The notes under the pieces were generated by a model. The model did no database searches and was not told where the DNA came from. It worked only from the letters and a program-made list of their open reading frames with translations. Shown here one piece after another: positions 22,651-29,625 of a stretch of DNA of 34,586 bases (its first letter is position 1; each line of letters begins with the position of its first letter). Position numbers and translations under genes: made by a program. The stretch is taken from contig JBJHBG010000048.1 of NCBI GenBank assembly GCA_050485385.1, positions 1 through 34,586 of the forward strand. The letters run 5' to 3'. The DNA is from RECO01 sp050485385. Its GTDB lineage: Bacteria; Pseudomonadota; Alphaproteobacteria; Geminicoccales; Geminicoccaceae.

Positions 22651-24188
22651 CGCGTGACCCTCCGCCCCTGCGCGGGCGCGTCTGCAGGCGGTGCTGGCTG
22701 AACGAGCGGCAGTTCGGCCTCCGCCGCGCCACCGCGCACGTCATCGAGCACGCTCCTGCGCGAGAGCGCGCGCTGCTCGGCGTCCTCGGCATTGTCATAA
22801 AATCCCCGCCGCAGCGCCTGTTCGAGCGCCTTGAACAGCCCGGCCCGTCGCGCCATCGAGCGATGCTGCCGCTCGACATCGAGAAGCTCTCGGGTCAGCT
22901 GGAAATGCAGCTCGTCGGTCCCGCAGATCTCACGCAGGATCGCCATCTCTTCCGCGCCCAGCATGAGACTGTCGTCGACGCGCCCGCCCGGATAGGCGGC
23001 GCCGAGCACCTCTTCGTAGATGCGCGGGAGGCTGTCTTCAATCTCATGCTTTTCGAGCACCCACAGCCGGCGGATCTCTGCAAGCTCCGCGAGGGTGATC
23101 AGCTCGATCTCCCGCACGACTTCGGGTCCGTGGCTGCGAATGTGTCGCTGCGCCTCCAGGACCTTGCGCAGCCATTGTTCGCGCGCGGCTTGCGTATAGG
23201 GCCCGGGGATGACCCGGTCCTTGAACAGCTGCACCGAGCCGTTCATCCGTCGGAAGTCCCGCAGCGCCCGGTCATCTGCGTCGAGCTCGTTGCGCAGCTC
23301 AAGGAGGGGCAGCATCCACTCCTTCTCCTGGTCGTTCTGGATCATCGCCTGCATCGACTTGTCCTTCTCGACGAGCGTGCAGACCCAGCATCCAAACCGG
23401 CTATCCCCGCAGCTCGGGGTCGATGAATCGATGACCAGCGGGCATTCGCCGTCCGCTGATGCGCCCTGATACATCGTCAGCAGGTCCTTGTTGGGAAACC
23501 CCCAAGGGTTGCGGACCTGCATCAGGAACATCCACACGTCGTCGTTCGACCAGGTCTCGACCGGCGTGTAGACGTAGGAGTTCTGGAGGCTCGCGTTCGG
23601 CGAAAGGCGCTCGCGCACGCGCTGTCCCTCGAGCCGGTCCATCACGCGGGCGCGGGCCTGGCTCTCCGACTTGCGCATCCCAAGTACAACGATTGCTTCG
23701 CCGCTCTGTTTGACGACATCGGCAATGAAGCGGTTCGACGGATTGATCTTGAGGCGCTCGGTGCACCAGCGGAACTTTGGGCGCGGCGCCGGATAGCCGC
23801 GCCCGATCAGATTCACCCAGAACGTGTCGGTCGGGGAGGGCGTGAGCCGGTGCGCCGTGATCGGCAAACTGTCCGCCTTCGCGCGCTCGGCGGTCTGATC
23901 TAGAGACCGCGCCACCCAGGCCGCGACGATCGGATTCTCGACCAGCGTGTCGGTGCTGATCACGTAGATCGGCTTGACGCGCTCCTCCGGCGCCAAGCGC
24001 GAGATTGCCATCCACACCAGCTGCAGCGTCGCGGTGGAATCCTTGCCGCCGCTATACCCGACCACCCACGGGATCGAGTCGGCCTTGTACAGCTCGACAA
24101 TCTCCTCGATCAGCCGCGCGATCGTCTGCTTGAACCCGAGGGCTGAGAAGGCCGACGCTTTGGCTGGGGAATCGGATTCACGCGGCAT
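22647..24188 (-). CDS. dndC: Phosphorothioation sulfurtransferase DndC (PAPS-reductase-like, Fe-S)
   Basis: A 513-residue protein. The ATP-pyrophosphatase P-loop SGGKDS is at residues 46-51 (WVVGYSGGKDSTATLQLVW). Cysteines suited to a 4Fe-4S cluster are C142 (RWCTER) and the group C260, C267, C270 (SCGDSRFGCWVC). C249 in GECPLV is another candidate. DndC activates the DNA phosphate by adenylation and accepts sulfur from DndA. The ATG at 24188 lies inside the end of dndB (11-bp overlap) and the stop overlaps dndD. Its length is normal for the family. Confidence 0.96.
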   Translation of the reverse strand: MPRESDSPAKASAFSALGFKQTIARLIEEIVELYKADSIPWVVGYSGGKDSTATLQLVWMAISRLAPEERVKPIYVISTDTLVENPIVAAWVARSLDQTAERAKADSLPITAHRLTPSPTDTFWVNLIGRGYPAPRPKFRWCTERLKINPSNRFIADVVKQSGEAIVVLGMRKSESQARARVMDRLEGQRVRERLSPNASLQNSYVYTPVETWSNDDVWMFLMQVRNPWGFPNKDLLTMYQGASADGECPLVIDSSTPSCGDSRFGCWVCTLVEKDKSMQAMIQNDQEKEWMLPLLELRNELDADDRALRDFRRMNGSVQLFKDRVIPGPYTQAAREQWLRKVLEAQRHIRSHGPEVVREIELITLAELAEIRRLWVLEKHEIEDSLPRIYEEVLGAAYPGGRVDDSLMLGAEEMAILREICGTDELHFQLTRELLDVERQHRSMARRAGLFKALEQALRRGFYDNAEDAEQRALSRRSVLDDVRGGAAEAELPLVQPAPPADAPAQGRRVTR

Positions 24189-25266
24189 GTTCGCCCCGCG
24201 TCAGCGCGTCCTCGAGTCGCTGCTCCTCGGGGCTCAGCGCCAATCCGAGGTGCGACTTGATGAGGTTCGTCGTCAGAATGACGTTCTGAAAGCTCTTCGA
24301 CACATTCCCCCCTAACGTGGCCCGGCCCTCCCAGGAGGGATGCGACCGCCGCCAATCGACCTTGCGCAGGCTCTTCAGCTTACCCCGCCAGTTGCGTTCG
24401 TGCTGGTGCAGCAGGGTGTTGCCCACACGCCCGAGCGCATGCAGGACCACCCCGTGCGCGTGGAGATATTGCTGCCGGAAGGCACCCGCCGTCATCTCGC
24501 CCTTCCGAACCGAGCGCCATTCCGGCATCTGGCCATAGACCTCGTGCCAGAAGGCCACAACCGTGTCGTCCTCCTCATCTCTAAGATCAAGATTGGCGAC
24601 AAGGGCAGTCGTAGCCGTGCACAGCGCGCTCAAGGTGAAGAGCTTCTTCGAGCCCACCGACAGGCTCGACTTCTCCATCTCCACCAAGGCCTTGAAGTCG
24701 GAGAGCTGTTCGAGGACGAGCTTCGCCAGCCGCGCCTTCTCGTCGCGATGGTCGTACAGCACATTGAGCGACCGGGACGGGCGGATCGCGTACCGGTTCA
24801 GGTCCGCGAACATCTGCTGGCAACGCTCCAGCCCGCGGTCCAGGAAAAAGACGACGGCGATGCTCTCGTCAGCGAGTTCCGGGCAATCGCGCAGCGCCAT
24901 TTCGATCGCCGCCCGCCGGTGCTGACCGTCATTGATGATGAAGCGGGCGCTCATCGGGATGTGGAGAGAGCCGATCATCCCCTGTTGGTTGCCGTTCGAC
25001 GCCGCGGCGAATCGCACGTCGGCATCGACCGAGGCGGTTATGGCGGAAAAGACGTAGCTGTCACGGTTCTCGCCGATGTAGCGGGCGATCTCCGGCAACC
25101 GAGCCCGATTGAGGAGCCGCTGCGCCCGCAGCTCGGGCACCAATTCGGCTTCGTTGAACAGGAAGAGCTTCGGCAGAAGCCGGAGCGGGCACATGGACAC
25201 GTAAAATTCCCGTCCGGCTTGGATGCCTCGGATCGCGGGGAACACGTATTCGAACGAAGGGTCCAT
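24178..25266 (-). CDS. dndB: DndB, DGQHR-domain regulator of phosphorothioation
   Basis: A 362-residue protein carrying the diagnostic DGQHR motif at residues 113-117 (INDGQHRRAAI) and an N-terminal YVSMCPLRLL segment. DndB is not needed for modification but limits its frequency. In Salmonella the homologue DptB is, as I recall, a transcriptional repressor of its own operon that needs a Cys near residue 29; C26 here sits in the corresponding place. It is first in the dndBCDE-methyltransferase operon, behind a promoter overlapped by an inverted repeat (25322-25348). Both protein and DNA therefore support autoregulation here. Confidence 0.95.
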   Translation of the reverse strand: MDPSFEYVFPAIRGIQAGREFYVSMCPLRLLPKLFLFNEAELVPELRAQRLLNRARLPEIARYIGENRDSYVFSAITASVDADVRFAAASNGNQQGMIGSLHIPMSARFIINDGQHRRAAIEMALRDCPELADESIAVVFFLDRGLERCQQMFADLNRYAIRPSRSLNVLYDHRDEKARLAKLVLEQLSDFKALVEMEKSSLSVGSKKLFTLSALCTATTALVANLDLRDEEDDTVVAFWHEVYGQMPEWRSVRKGEMTAGAFRQQYLHAHGVVLHALGRVGNTLLHQHERNWRGKLKSLRKVDWRRSHPSWEGRATLGGNVSKSFQNVILTTNLIKSHLGLALSPEEQRLEDALTRGEHAA

Positions 25267-25304
25267 CGCGGCCCTTATTTGGGGAGACGAAGCGCTGCAA
25301 ACAC

Positions 25305-25332
25305 ATTATGTTGAAGCACCACACTACGTCAA
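25305..25332 (-). promoter_or_regulatory. Predicted promoter of the dndBCDE operon
   Basis: Minus strand: -35 TTGACG (25332-25327), 16-nt spacer, -10 CATAAT (25310-25305). The dndB ATG is about 40 bp downstream. The -35 box is partly inside one arm of the inverted repeat at 25322-25348, so a protein bound there would block polymerase. I saw no equally good plus-strand promoter for dndA. Confidence 0.55.
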
Positions 25333-25348
25333 CCCGGGAAACGTAGTG
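25322..25348. promoter_or_regulatory. Inverted repeat between dndB and dndA, candidate DndB operator
   Basis: CACTACGT (25322-25329), an 11-nt spacer, then ACGTAGTG (25341-25348): a perfect 8-bp palindrome. Seen another way it is TACG-N13-CGTA. The half-sites equal those I recall for Salmonella DptB (TACG-N10-CGTA) with three extra spacer bases. It lies in the divergent dndB/dndA gap and overlaps the dndB -35. Confidence 0.6.
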
Positions 25349-25367
25349 CGCTTCCGAAGGCAACAGA

Positions 25368-26516
25368 ATGCATTCGTCACGCCCCGTCTACCTCGACTGT
25401 GCCGCCACGACAGCGACCGATTCGCGTGTGGCCGAGACTGTCATGCGCCTGCTCATTGAGGAGTTTGGCAATGCCGGCAGCCGCACCCACACCTATGGGG
25501 CAGCCGCCCTGCGCGAGGTCACCCTCGCGAGGGAGCGCGTGGCCGCCACCTTAGCCGCCGATCCGGACGAGGTCATCTTCACCAGCGGCGCGACCGAGAG
25601 CGACAATCTCGCCATCCTGGGACTCGCCGCATTTGGCACCCAGGCGGGCAAGCGCCACATCGTCAGCACCGCGATCGAACACAAGGCCGTGCTCGAGCCG
25701 CTGGCGCGCCTCAAGGAAGACGGATTCGAGATCAGCCTCGTCGCGCCTGACCGCTTTGGCCACGTCGCCGCCGGCGATGTGCTCGCGGCGGTGCGACCCG
25801 ATACGCTGCTGGTCTCGGTGATGCACGCCAACAATGAAACCGGCACGCTCCAGCCGATCGCCGAGATCGCCGAGGGACTGCCCGCCGACGGCCCCTATTT
25901 TCATGTCGACGCGGCACAGACCTACGGGCGCGAGACGCCGACCCTGCGGCATCGCCGGATCGACCTGGTCAGCATCAGCGGCCACAAGGTCTTCGGCCCG
26001 AAAGGCGTCGGGGCGCTGCTTGCGCGGCGGCGCAACGGGCAGCGGGCGCCGCTGCGAGCCCTCATGGTCGGGGGCGGTCAGGAACGAGGTCTTCGTCCCG
26101 GCACCCAGCCGGTCCCGCTGATCGCAGGCCTCGGCCACGCCGCCGAGCTCGCGGAAGCCGAACGCGAGGCGCGCGCCACGGCCTGCGCCCGCATCCGCGC
26201 CGAGGCGCTGGCGGCGCTTGCACCGCTCGACCCCATCGTGCACGGCGACCCCGCGCGCGGGATCCTGCCCAACATCCTCAGCATTGCGGTCCCGGGAATA
26301 GATTCCGAAGCGGTCATGGTCGCACTGAAGGAACTGGTCGCGATTTCCAACGGCTCGGCCTGCACCTCCGCCCGCTACGAGCCCAGCCATGTGCTTGCGG
26401 CCATGGGGCTGGACGAGGCCGAAGCCGCCGGTACCGTCCGTCTGTCATGGAGCCATCTGACCCCGCCGGTACCTTGGGCGGCGATCGTCGCCACCCTTGA
26501 TGACCTGCGTCTCTGA
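25368..26516 (+). CDS. dndA: Cysteine desulfurase DndA
   Basis: A 382-residue NifS/IscS-type PLP enzyme. The PLP Lys is K207 in SISGHKVFGPKG, HANNETGT lies at 153-160, and the catalytic Cys is C332 in SNGSACTSARYEPSHVL, close to the C327 position I recall for Streptomyces DndA. It takes sulfur from L-cysteine as a persulfide and passes it to DndC. Many PT loci lack dndA and borrow IscS; here a dedicated copy is transcribed divergently from dndBCDE. The ATG at 25368 has a weak AAGG upstream. Confidence 0.93.
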   Translation: MHSSRPVYLDCAATTATDSRVAETVMRLLIEEFGNAGSRTHTYGAAALREVTLARERVAATLAADPDEVIFTSGATESDNLAILGLAAFGTQAGKRHIVSTAIEHKAVLEPLARLKEDGFEISLVAPDRFGHVAAGDVLAAVRPDTLLVSVMHANNETGTLQPIAEIAEGLPADGPYFHVDAAQTYGRETPTLRHRRIDLVSISGHKVFGPKGVGALLARRRNGQRAPLRALMVGGGQERGLRPGTQPVPLIAGLGHAAELAEAEREARATACARIRAEALAALAPLDPIVHGDPARGILPNILSIAVPGIDSEAVMVALKELVAISNGSACTSARYEPSHVLAAMGLDEAEAAGTVRLSWSHLTPPVPWAAIVATLDDLRL

Positions 26517-26557
26517 TACCGGCGCAACCTTTTCTTCCTCTCGGGTACCTGAGGGGT

Positions 26558-26597
26558 GTCAGCGCCATGCTGACGTCCCGACGGCCACAGCGGCCGT
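26558..26597. repeat. Two tandem short hairpins in the leader of the GHKL ATPase gene
   Basis: GTCAGC-GCCAT-GCTGAC (26558-26574) and ACGGCC-ACAGC-GGCCGT (26581-26597) are perfect 6-bp stems with 5-nt loops, 6 bp apart, ending 22 bp before the ATG at 26620. Both could form in the mRNA leader or act as protein sites. No T-tract follows either, so simple terminator function is unlikely. Confidence 0.45.
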
Positions 26598-26619
26598 CAC
26601 AGCCAGAGGACTTGCCATC

Positions 26620-28476
26620 ATGAGTGATACCGTCAACGAAGACGTGCGCGCCGGCGCCACCCCCAACTGGAGCCCCAACGCGCCGAAAGGCGGACGCGCC
26701 GTCATCCGCCGCATGCTGAGCGACAGCGCCAGCACCGTCCCGCTCTTCCTGGGACAGACCTTCATCCATTCGCTCCGCGACGTCGGCTACAACAACACCG
26801 TCTGGGCGGTGTGCGAGCATGTCGACAATGCCATCCAATGGGGTGCCGACGAAGTCCGTGTCTATTTCCGGCAGCGCGGCCGCAAGGGGGACCTCAAGAT
26901 CGACGTCCTGGTCCTGGACAACGGCCAGGGCATGCCGCCGGAGGTGCTCCGCGTGGCGATGTCGTTCGGCGGCTCCATGGTCTACGACCAGCGCAACGGC
27001 ATCGGGCGCTTCGGCGTCGGCATGAAGACGGCCGCGCTCAGCATGGGCCCGCGCCTGGAAGTCTATTCCTGGCAGGAGCAGGGCGCCTATTACGCTATGG
27101 ACCTGGACGTCGACGCGATCGGCATGAACCAGCGCAATACGCTCGACCTGCCGGAACCCAGCTTCCGCGATCGCCTGCCGTCCGAAGTGGCCGAGATCCT
27201 GACCGAGGCCATGGACTATCCGCGCGCCGACGACCAGGAGCTGGTCGCAACCAGCAATGACGATCTCGCCGACCGTCTCGGCGGGCACGGCACGATCGTC
27301 TATGTCCCGAACTGCGATCGCCTCACCCACAAGCAGGCGCGGACGCTGACCGACCACGCCACCCGCGACATGGCGCGCATCTACCGGCGCATGATCGCCA
27401 AGGGGCTCAAGCTCTATGTCAACAACCGCCGCATCGAGCCATTCGATCCGACCTACGCCATGCCGGAAGCTCGGCACAACAAGCTCGAGGAGCTGCAGAA
27501 GCTCGGCGTCACGCGCTCCCGCCTCGTCAATAGCTGGACTATCGACGTCCCGATCGAGGAAGAGTCGCGGGTGACGGCGCCGGTGTCGGTGCGGCTCTAT
27601 GCGCTGCCCATCGAGAGCTGGCAGACGCTGCCGCGCAAGGTCCTGAAAAACGACCTGCACGTCTATGAAGAGCACCAGGTCTCATTCATGCGCAACGACC
27701 GCGAGGTCGACATCCGCGCCTTCCCCGAGCTGTCGGGGATGCGCCACGCCACCTCGATCTGGCTGCGCATCCAGGTCGACTTCGACGGGCGGCTCGACGA
27801 GGCGCTTGGCGTCGCGATGACCAAGCAGGGCGTGCGGCCCAAGAAGTATGCCCTGGCCATCATCCGCGAGCACATCCATGAGGAGGTCGCCCGCGTCCGC
27901 GATCACAACCAGCAGGTCATGGCCGAAAATGCCCAGTCGAAGAGCCGGGGCAAGCTGTCGGAGGCTGAGCGCAAGGCTCAGGAGGCCGACGCGCTCCAGC
28001 GCAAGCCTCTGCCGGAAAGCCCCGAAGAAACCGCCGAGCTCCAGGCCAACCTGCGGGCCCTTGCAACCCGGCTGCGCCGGCACCACGAAACGCCCGAGGA
28101 AGCCTATGAGCGGATCAAGGACGCGAGGTACATCACCGACTTCAAGGCGGATGAGTTCTGGCCCTTCTATCGGGTCGACTACGAGTACGGGAAGGTGATC
28201 CTGACCATCAACACCGCCCATCCGTTCTACACCAAGCTCTACCAGCCGCTCAGCGAGCTCGCCGCTCCCGAGACGGAGGAGGAGGTGCGGGACGGAGAGG
28301 CGGCGGCCACCCGCGCGGGCGAGCTCGTCACGGCGCTGCAGCTCATGCTACTCAGCTTGGCCCGCACCCAGAGTCAGATGACCTTCGGCGCCGATCGGGA
28401 GGAGCACCGGGCACTATTCGAGAGCCTCCAGAAGGAGTGGTCGGACAACCTCAAGACCCAGCTGCGGCTGAACTGA
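26620..28476 (+). CDS. GHKL ATPase, MORC/MutL-like, in phosphorothioation island
   Basis: 618 residues from ATG 26620, with AGAGGA at 26605-26610 as ribosome binding site; the open frame upstream overlaps dndA and is not used. The Bergerat fold is clear: N-box E66-x-x-D69-N70-A (CEHVDNAIQWGADEV), G1 DNGQGM (100-105) and G2 NGIGRFGVGMKTAAL (126-140). Behind it come GTIVYVPNCD and KLYVNNRRIEPFDP, which look like the S5-fold transducer of MutL/MORC proteins, then a charged helical region. There is no His-kinase dimerisation domain or HNH/endonuclease motif. Bacterial MORC-like ATPases have been linked to restriction-modification operons (Iyer, Abhiman and Aravind). An ATP-driven clamp acting with the nearby helicase is plausible but inferred. 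Confidence 0.85.
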   Translation: MSDTVNEDVRAGATPNWSPNAPKGGRAVIRRMLSDSASTVPLFLGQTFIHSLRDVGYNNTVWAVCEHVDNAIQWGADEVRVYFRQRGRKGDLKIDVLVLDNGQGMPPEVLRVAMSFGGSMVYDQRNGIGRFGVGMKTAALSMGPRLEVYSWQEQGAYYAMDLDVDAIGMNQRNTLDLPEPSFRDRLPSEVAEILTEAMDYPRADDQELVATSNDDLADRLGGHGTIVYVPNCDRLTHKQARTLTDHATRDMARIYRRMIAKGLKLYVNNRRIEPFDPTYAMPEARHNKLEELQKLGVTRSRLVNSWTIDVPIEEESRVTAPVSVRLYALPIESWQTLPRKVLKNDLHVYEEHQVSFMRNDREVDIRAFPELSGMRHATSIWLRIQVDFDGRLDEALGVAMTKQGVRPKKYALAIIREHIHEEVARVRDHNQQVMAENAQSKSRGKLSEAERKAQEADALQRKPLPESPEETAELQANLRALATRLRRHHETPEEAYERIKDARYITDFKADEFWPFYRVDYEYGKVILTINTAHPFYTKLYQPLSELAAPETEEEVRDGEAAATRAGELVTALQLMLLSLARTQSQMTFGADREEHRALFESLQKEWSDNLKTQLRLN

Positions 28477-28482
28477 TCGAGC

Positions 28483-28510
28483 GCGGGGGCGGACGCACGT
28501 CCGCCCCCGC
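28483..28510 (+). terminator. Strong hairpin after the GHKL gene
   Basis: GCGGGGGCGGAC (28483-28494), loop GCAC, GTCCGCCCCCGC (28499-28510): a perfect 12-bp GC-rich stem starting 6 bp after the stop. Only a short CCTTTC follows rather than a full T-run, so it is a probable but not ideal intrinsic terminator, or an mRNA-end stabiliser. Confidence 0.6.
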
Positions 28511-28514
28511 AACC

Positions 28515-28543
28515 TTTCGGTTCCGCCGCGCACCTGCTATATT
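28515..28543 (+). promoter_or_regulatory. Predicted promoter of the sigma-like gene
   Basis: An extended -10 TGC-TATATT (TATATT at 28538-28543) with a weak -35 TTTCGG (28515-28520) and a 17-nt spacer, just after the hairpin that ends the upstream gene. The start codon lies about 130 bp downstream, leaving a long leader without other obvious signals. Confidence 0.45.
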
Positions 28544-28676
28544 GAGGCTAAGCTTCGACAGGGCGGCCCCCGACTCGATCGCCGGCATAGCGCCCGGCCC
28601 GGGTCGTCGTCCTGAACAAGCCAGCCTCGCGTGACCCGGGACGCACAGCGCGTCTTCACAGCGAGAAGAGGTCTAG

Positions 28677-29102
28677 ATGAACGCGAAGGATTGGGCGCCC
28701 TATTTGCGCCTGCAGGAACTGTACCAAGCTTGCCGCAACCCCGAAATGGCCCAAGCCATCGAAGGCGCCATGGACCGGCAGCTCGAAGGCTTGATCAACG
28801 GCGCGCCCCGCGCCGGCACCCTCGACACCGCCATCGCTAACCACCGCCGCCGCTCGCGGCGGCGCTCCGAGCTCGAGGCCAAGGCCGCGCCGCTCATGGC
28901 GGTCGAGGTCGACCCCTGGCCCGAAGTCGACGAGCGCCTCGACCTGGAGCGCCGCCTCACCCGACTCGACGATGCCTCCCGCGGGGTGATCATCGATTTC
29001 ATGGCCGGCCACACCTACGCCGAGCTGGCGGCGGCGCAGCATCGCCCCGTCGGCACGGTGAAGGCGCAGATCCACCGGGCCCGGCTAAAGCTCGTCGCCT
29101 AG
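28677..29102 (+). CDS. Small sigma-70 region 4-type DNA-binding protein
   Basis: A 141-residue protein. The C-terminal 50 residues are a typical sigma region 4 helix-turn-helix (LTRLDDASRGVIIDFMAGHT, YAELAAAQHRPVGTVKAQ, HRARLKL). The first 80 residues (LRLQELYQACRNPEMAQAIE) do not look like sigma region 2, so it is probably not a complete ECF sigma factor but a sigma-like regulator or anti-/co-sigma adaptor. GAGAAGAGG at 28661-28669 is the ribosome binding site. It sits between the GHKL ATPase and the convergent helicase/ATPase operon and could time expression of either arm. There is no anti-sigma gene nearby. Confidence 0.75.
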   Translation: MNAKDWAPYLRLQELYQACRNPEMAQAIEGAMDRQLEGLINGAPRAGTLDTAIANHRRRSRRRSELEAKAAPLMAVEVDPWPEVDERLDLERRLTRLDDASRGVIIDFMAGHTYAELAAAQHRPVGTVKAQIHRARLKLVA

Positions 29103-29112
29103 TTCAGGCCGC

Positions 29113-29130
29113 AGCGCCGCGCGCGGCGCT
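29113..29130. terminator. Perfect 18-bp palindrome filling the convergent gap
   Basis: AGCGCCGCGCGCGGCGCT occupies most of the 28-bp gap between the stop codons of two convergent genes (29102 and 29131). It has no T-run. It is probably a bidirectional stop or transcript-end structure. Confidence 0.5.
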
Positions 29131-29625
29131 CTAGGAGGCGGCCTCGAACGCCGCCTCCACCTCGGCCCGCTCGGCTTCCAACTCGGTGATCAGTTTCGCA
29201 TAGCCGCGCAGGAAGGTCTCAAGCTTGTGCGGCTTGTCGACCATCCGTTCGACCAGCACGTCGAACCCACCGCTCGCGTATTCGTTCATCCGCGCGGCGC
29301 CCGTCGCGTTCAGGTGGGTGCTGGCGCCAGTGGCCGTCAACAGCTCGGAGACCACCTTCTGCACCGCCGCTTTGTCAGTCACCGAAATTCCGCGGTCGCG
29401 TAGGTCGCAGTCGATCAGCCCGCCGAGCAAAAGATTCTGCTGGAGCTTGTAATCGCCCGGAAAGTCGTCCACGAACGCCGGCTTGTCGGCCGAGGTAAGC
29501 GGTGACCGGCGGACCGCCGTGTAGCCCGCCATCAGGCAGAAATAATAAGCGTCGAACTTATAGGTGAAGTCCTTCTCGATCTCAGAGAACCACTTCTCGG
29601 CGTCGGTGCGTAAGCGAAAGCTCAT
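29131..29625 (-). CDS. 164-aa protein of unknown function, last gene of the helicase/ATPase operon
   Basis: A 164-residue, mostly helical, soluble protein with no family I can name. The ATG at 29625 overlaps the stop of the SMC-like ATPase by one base (TGATG), so it is translationally coupled and probably a subunit of the same complex. It begins FRLRTDAEKWFSEIEKDFTY, has one hydrophobic-aromatic patch (FDAYYFCLMAGY), a central LQQNLLLGGLIDCDLRDRGI and an amphipathic C-terminal helix. Its size, place after a DndD-like ATPase and LL...LRDxG pattern loosely recall DndE, but I cannot show homology by eye. No catalytic motif is evident. Confidence 0.7.
   Translation of the reverse strand: MSFRLRTDAEKWFSEIEKDFTYKFDAYYFCLMAGYTAVRRSPLTSADKPAFVDDFPGDYKLQQNLLLGGLIDCDLRDRGISVTDKAAVQKVVSELLTATGASTHLNATGAARMNEYASGGFDVLVERMVDKPHKLETFLRGYAKLITELEAERAEVEAAFEAAS

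Noticed and set aside
26497..26619. 41-residue N-terminal extension of the GHKL ATPase frame
   Set aside because: It would overlap the end of dndA, has no ribosome binding site and reads as low-quality sequence; ATG 26620 has AGAGGA upstream and starts the conserved part.
26620..28476. GHKL protein as a two-component histidine kinase
   Set aside because: There is no HisKA dimerisation/phospho-acceptor region, no sensor or membrane segment, and an S5-like region follows the ATPase, as in MutL/MORC proteins.
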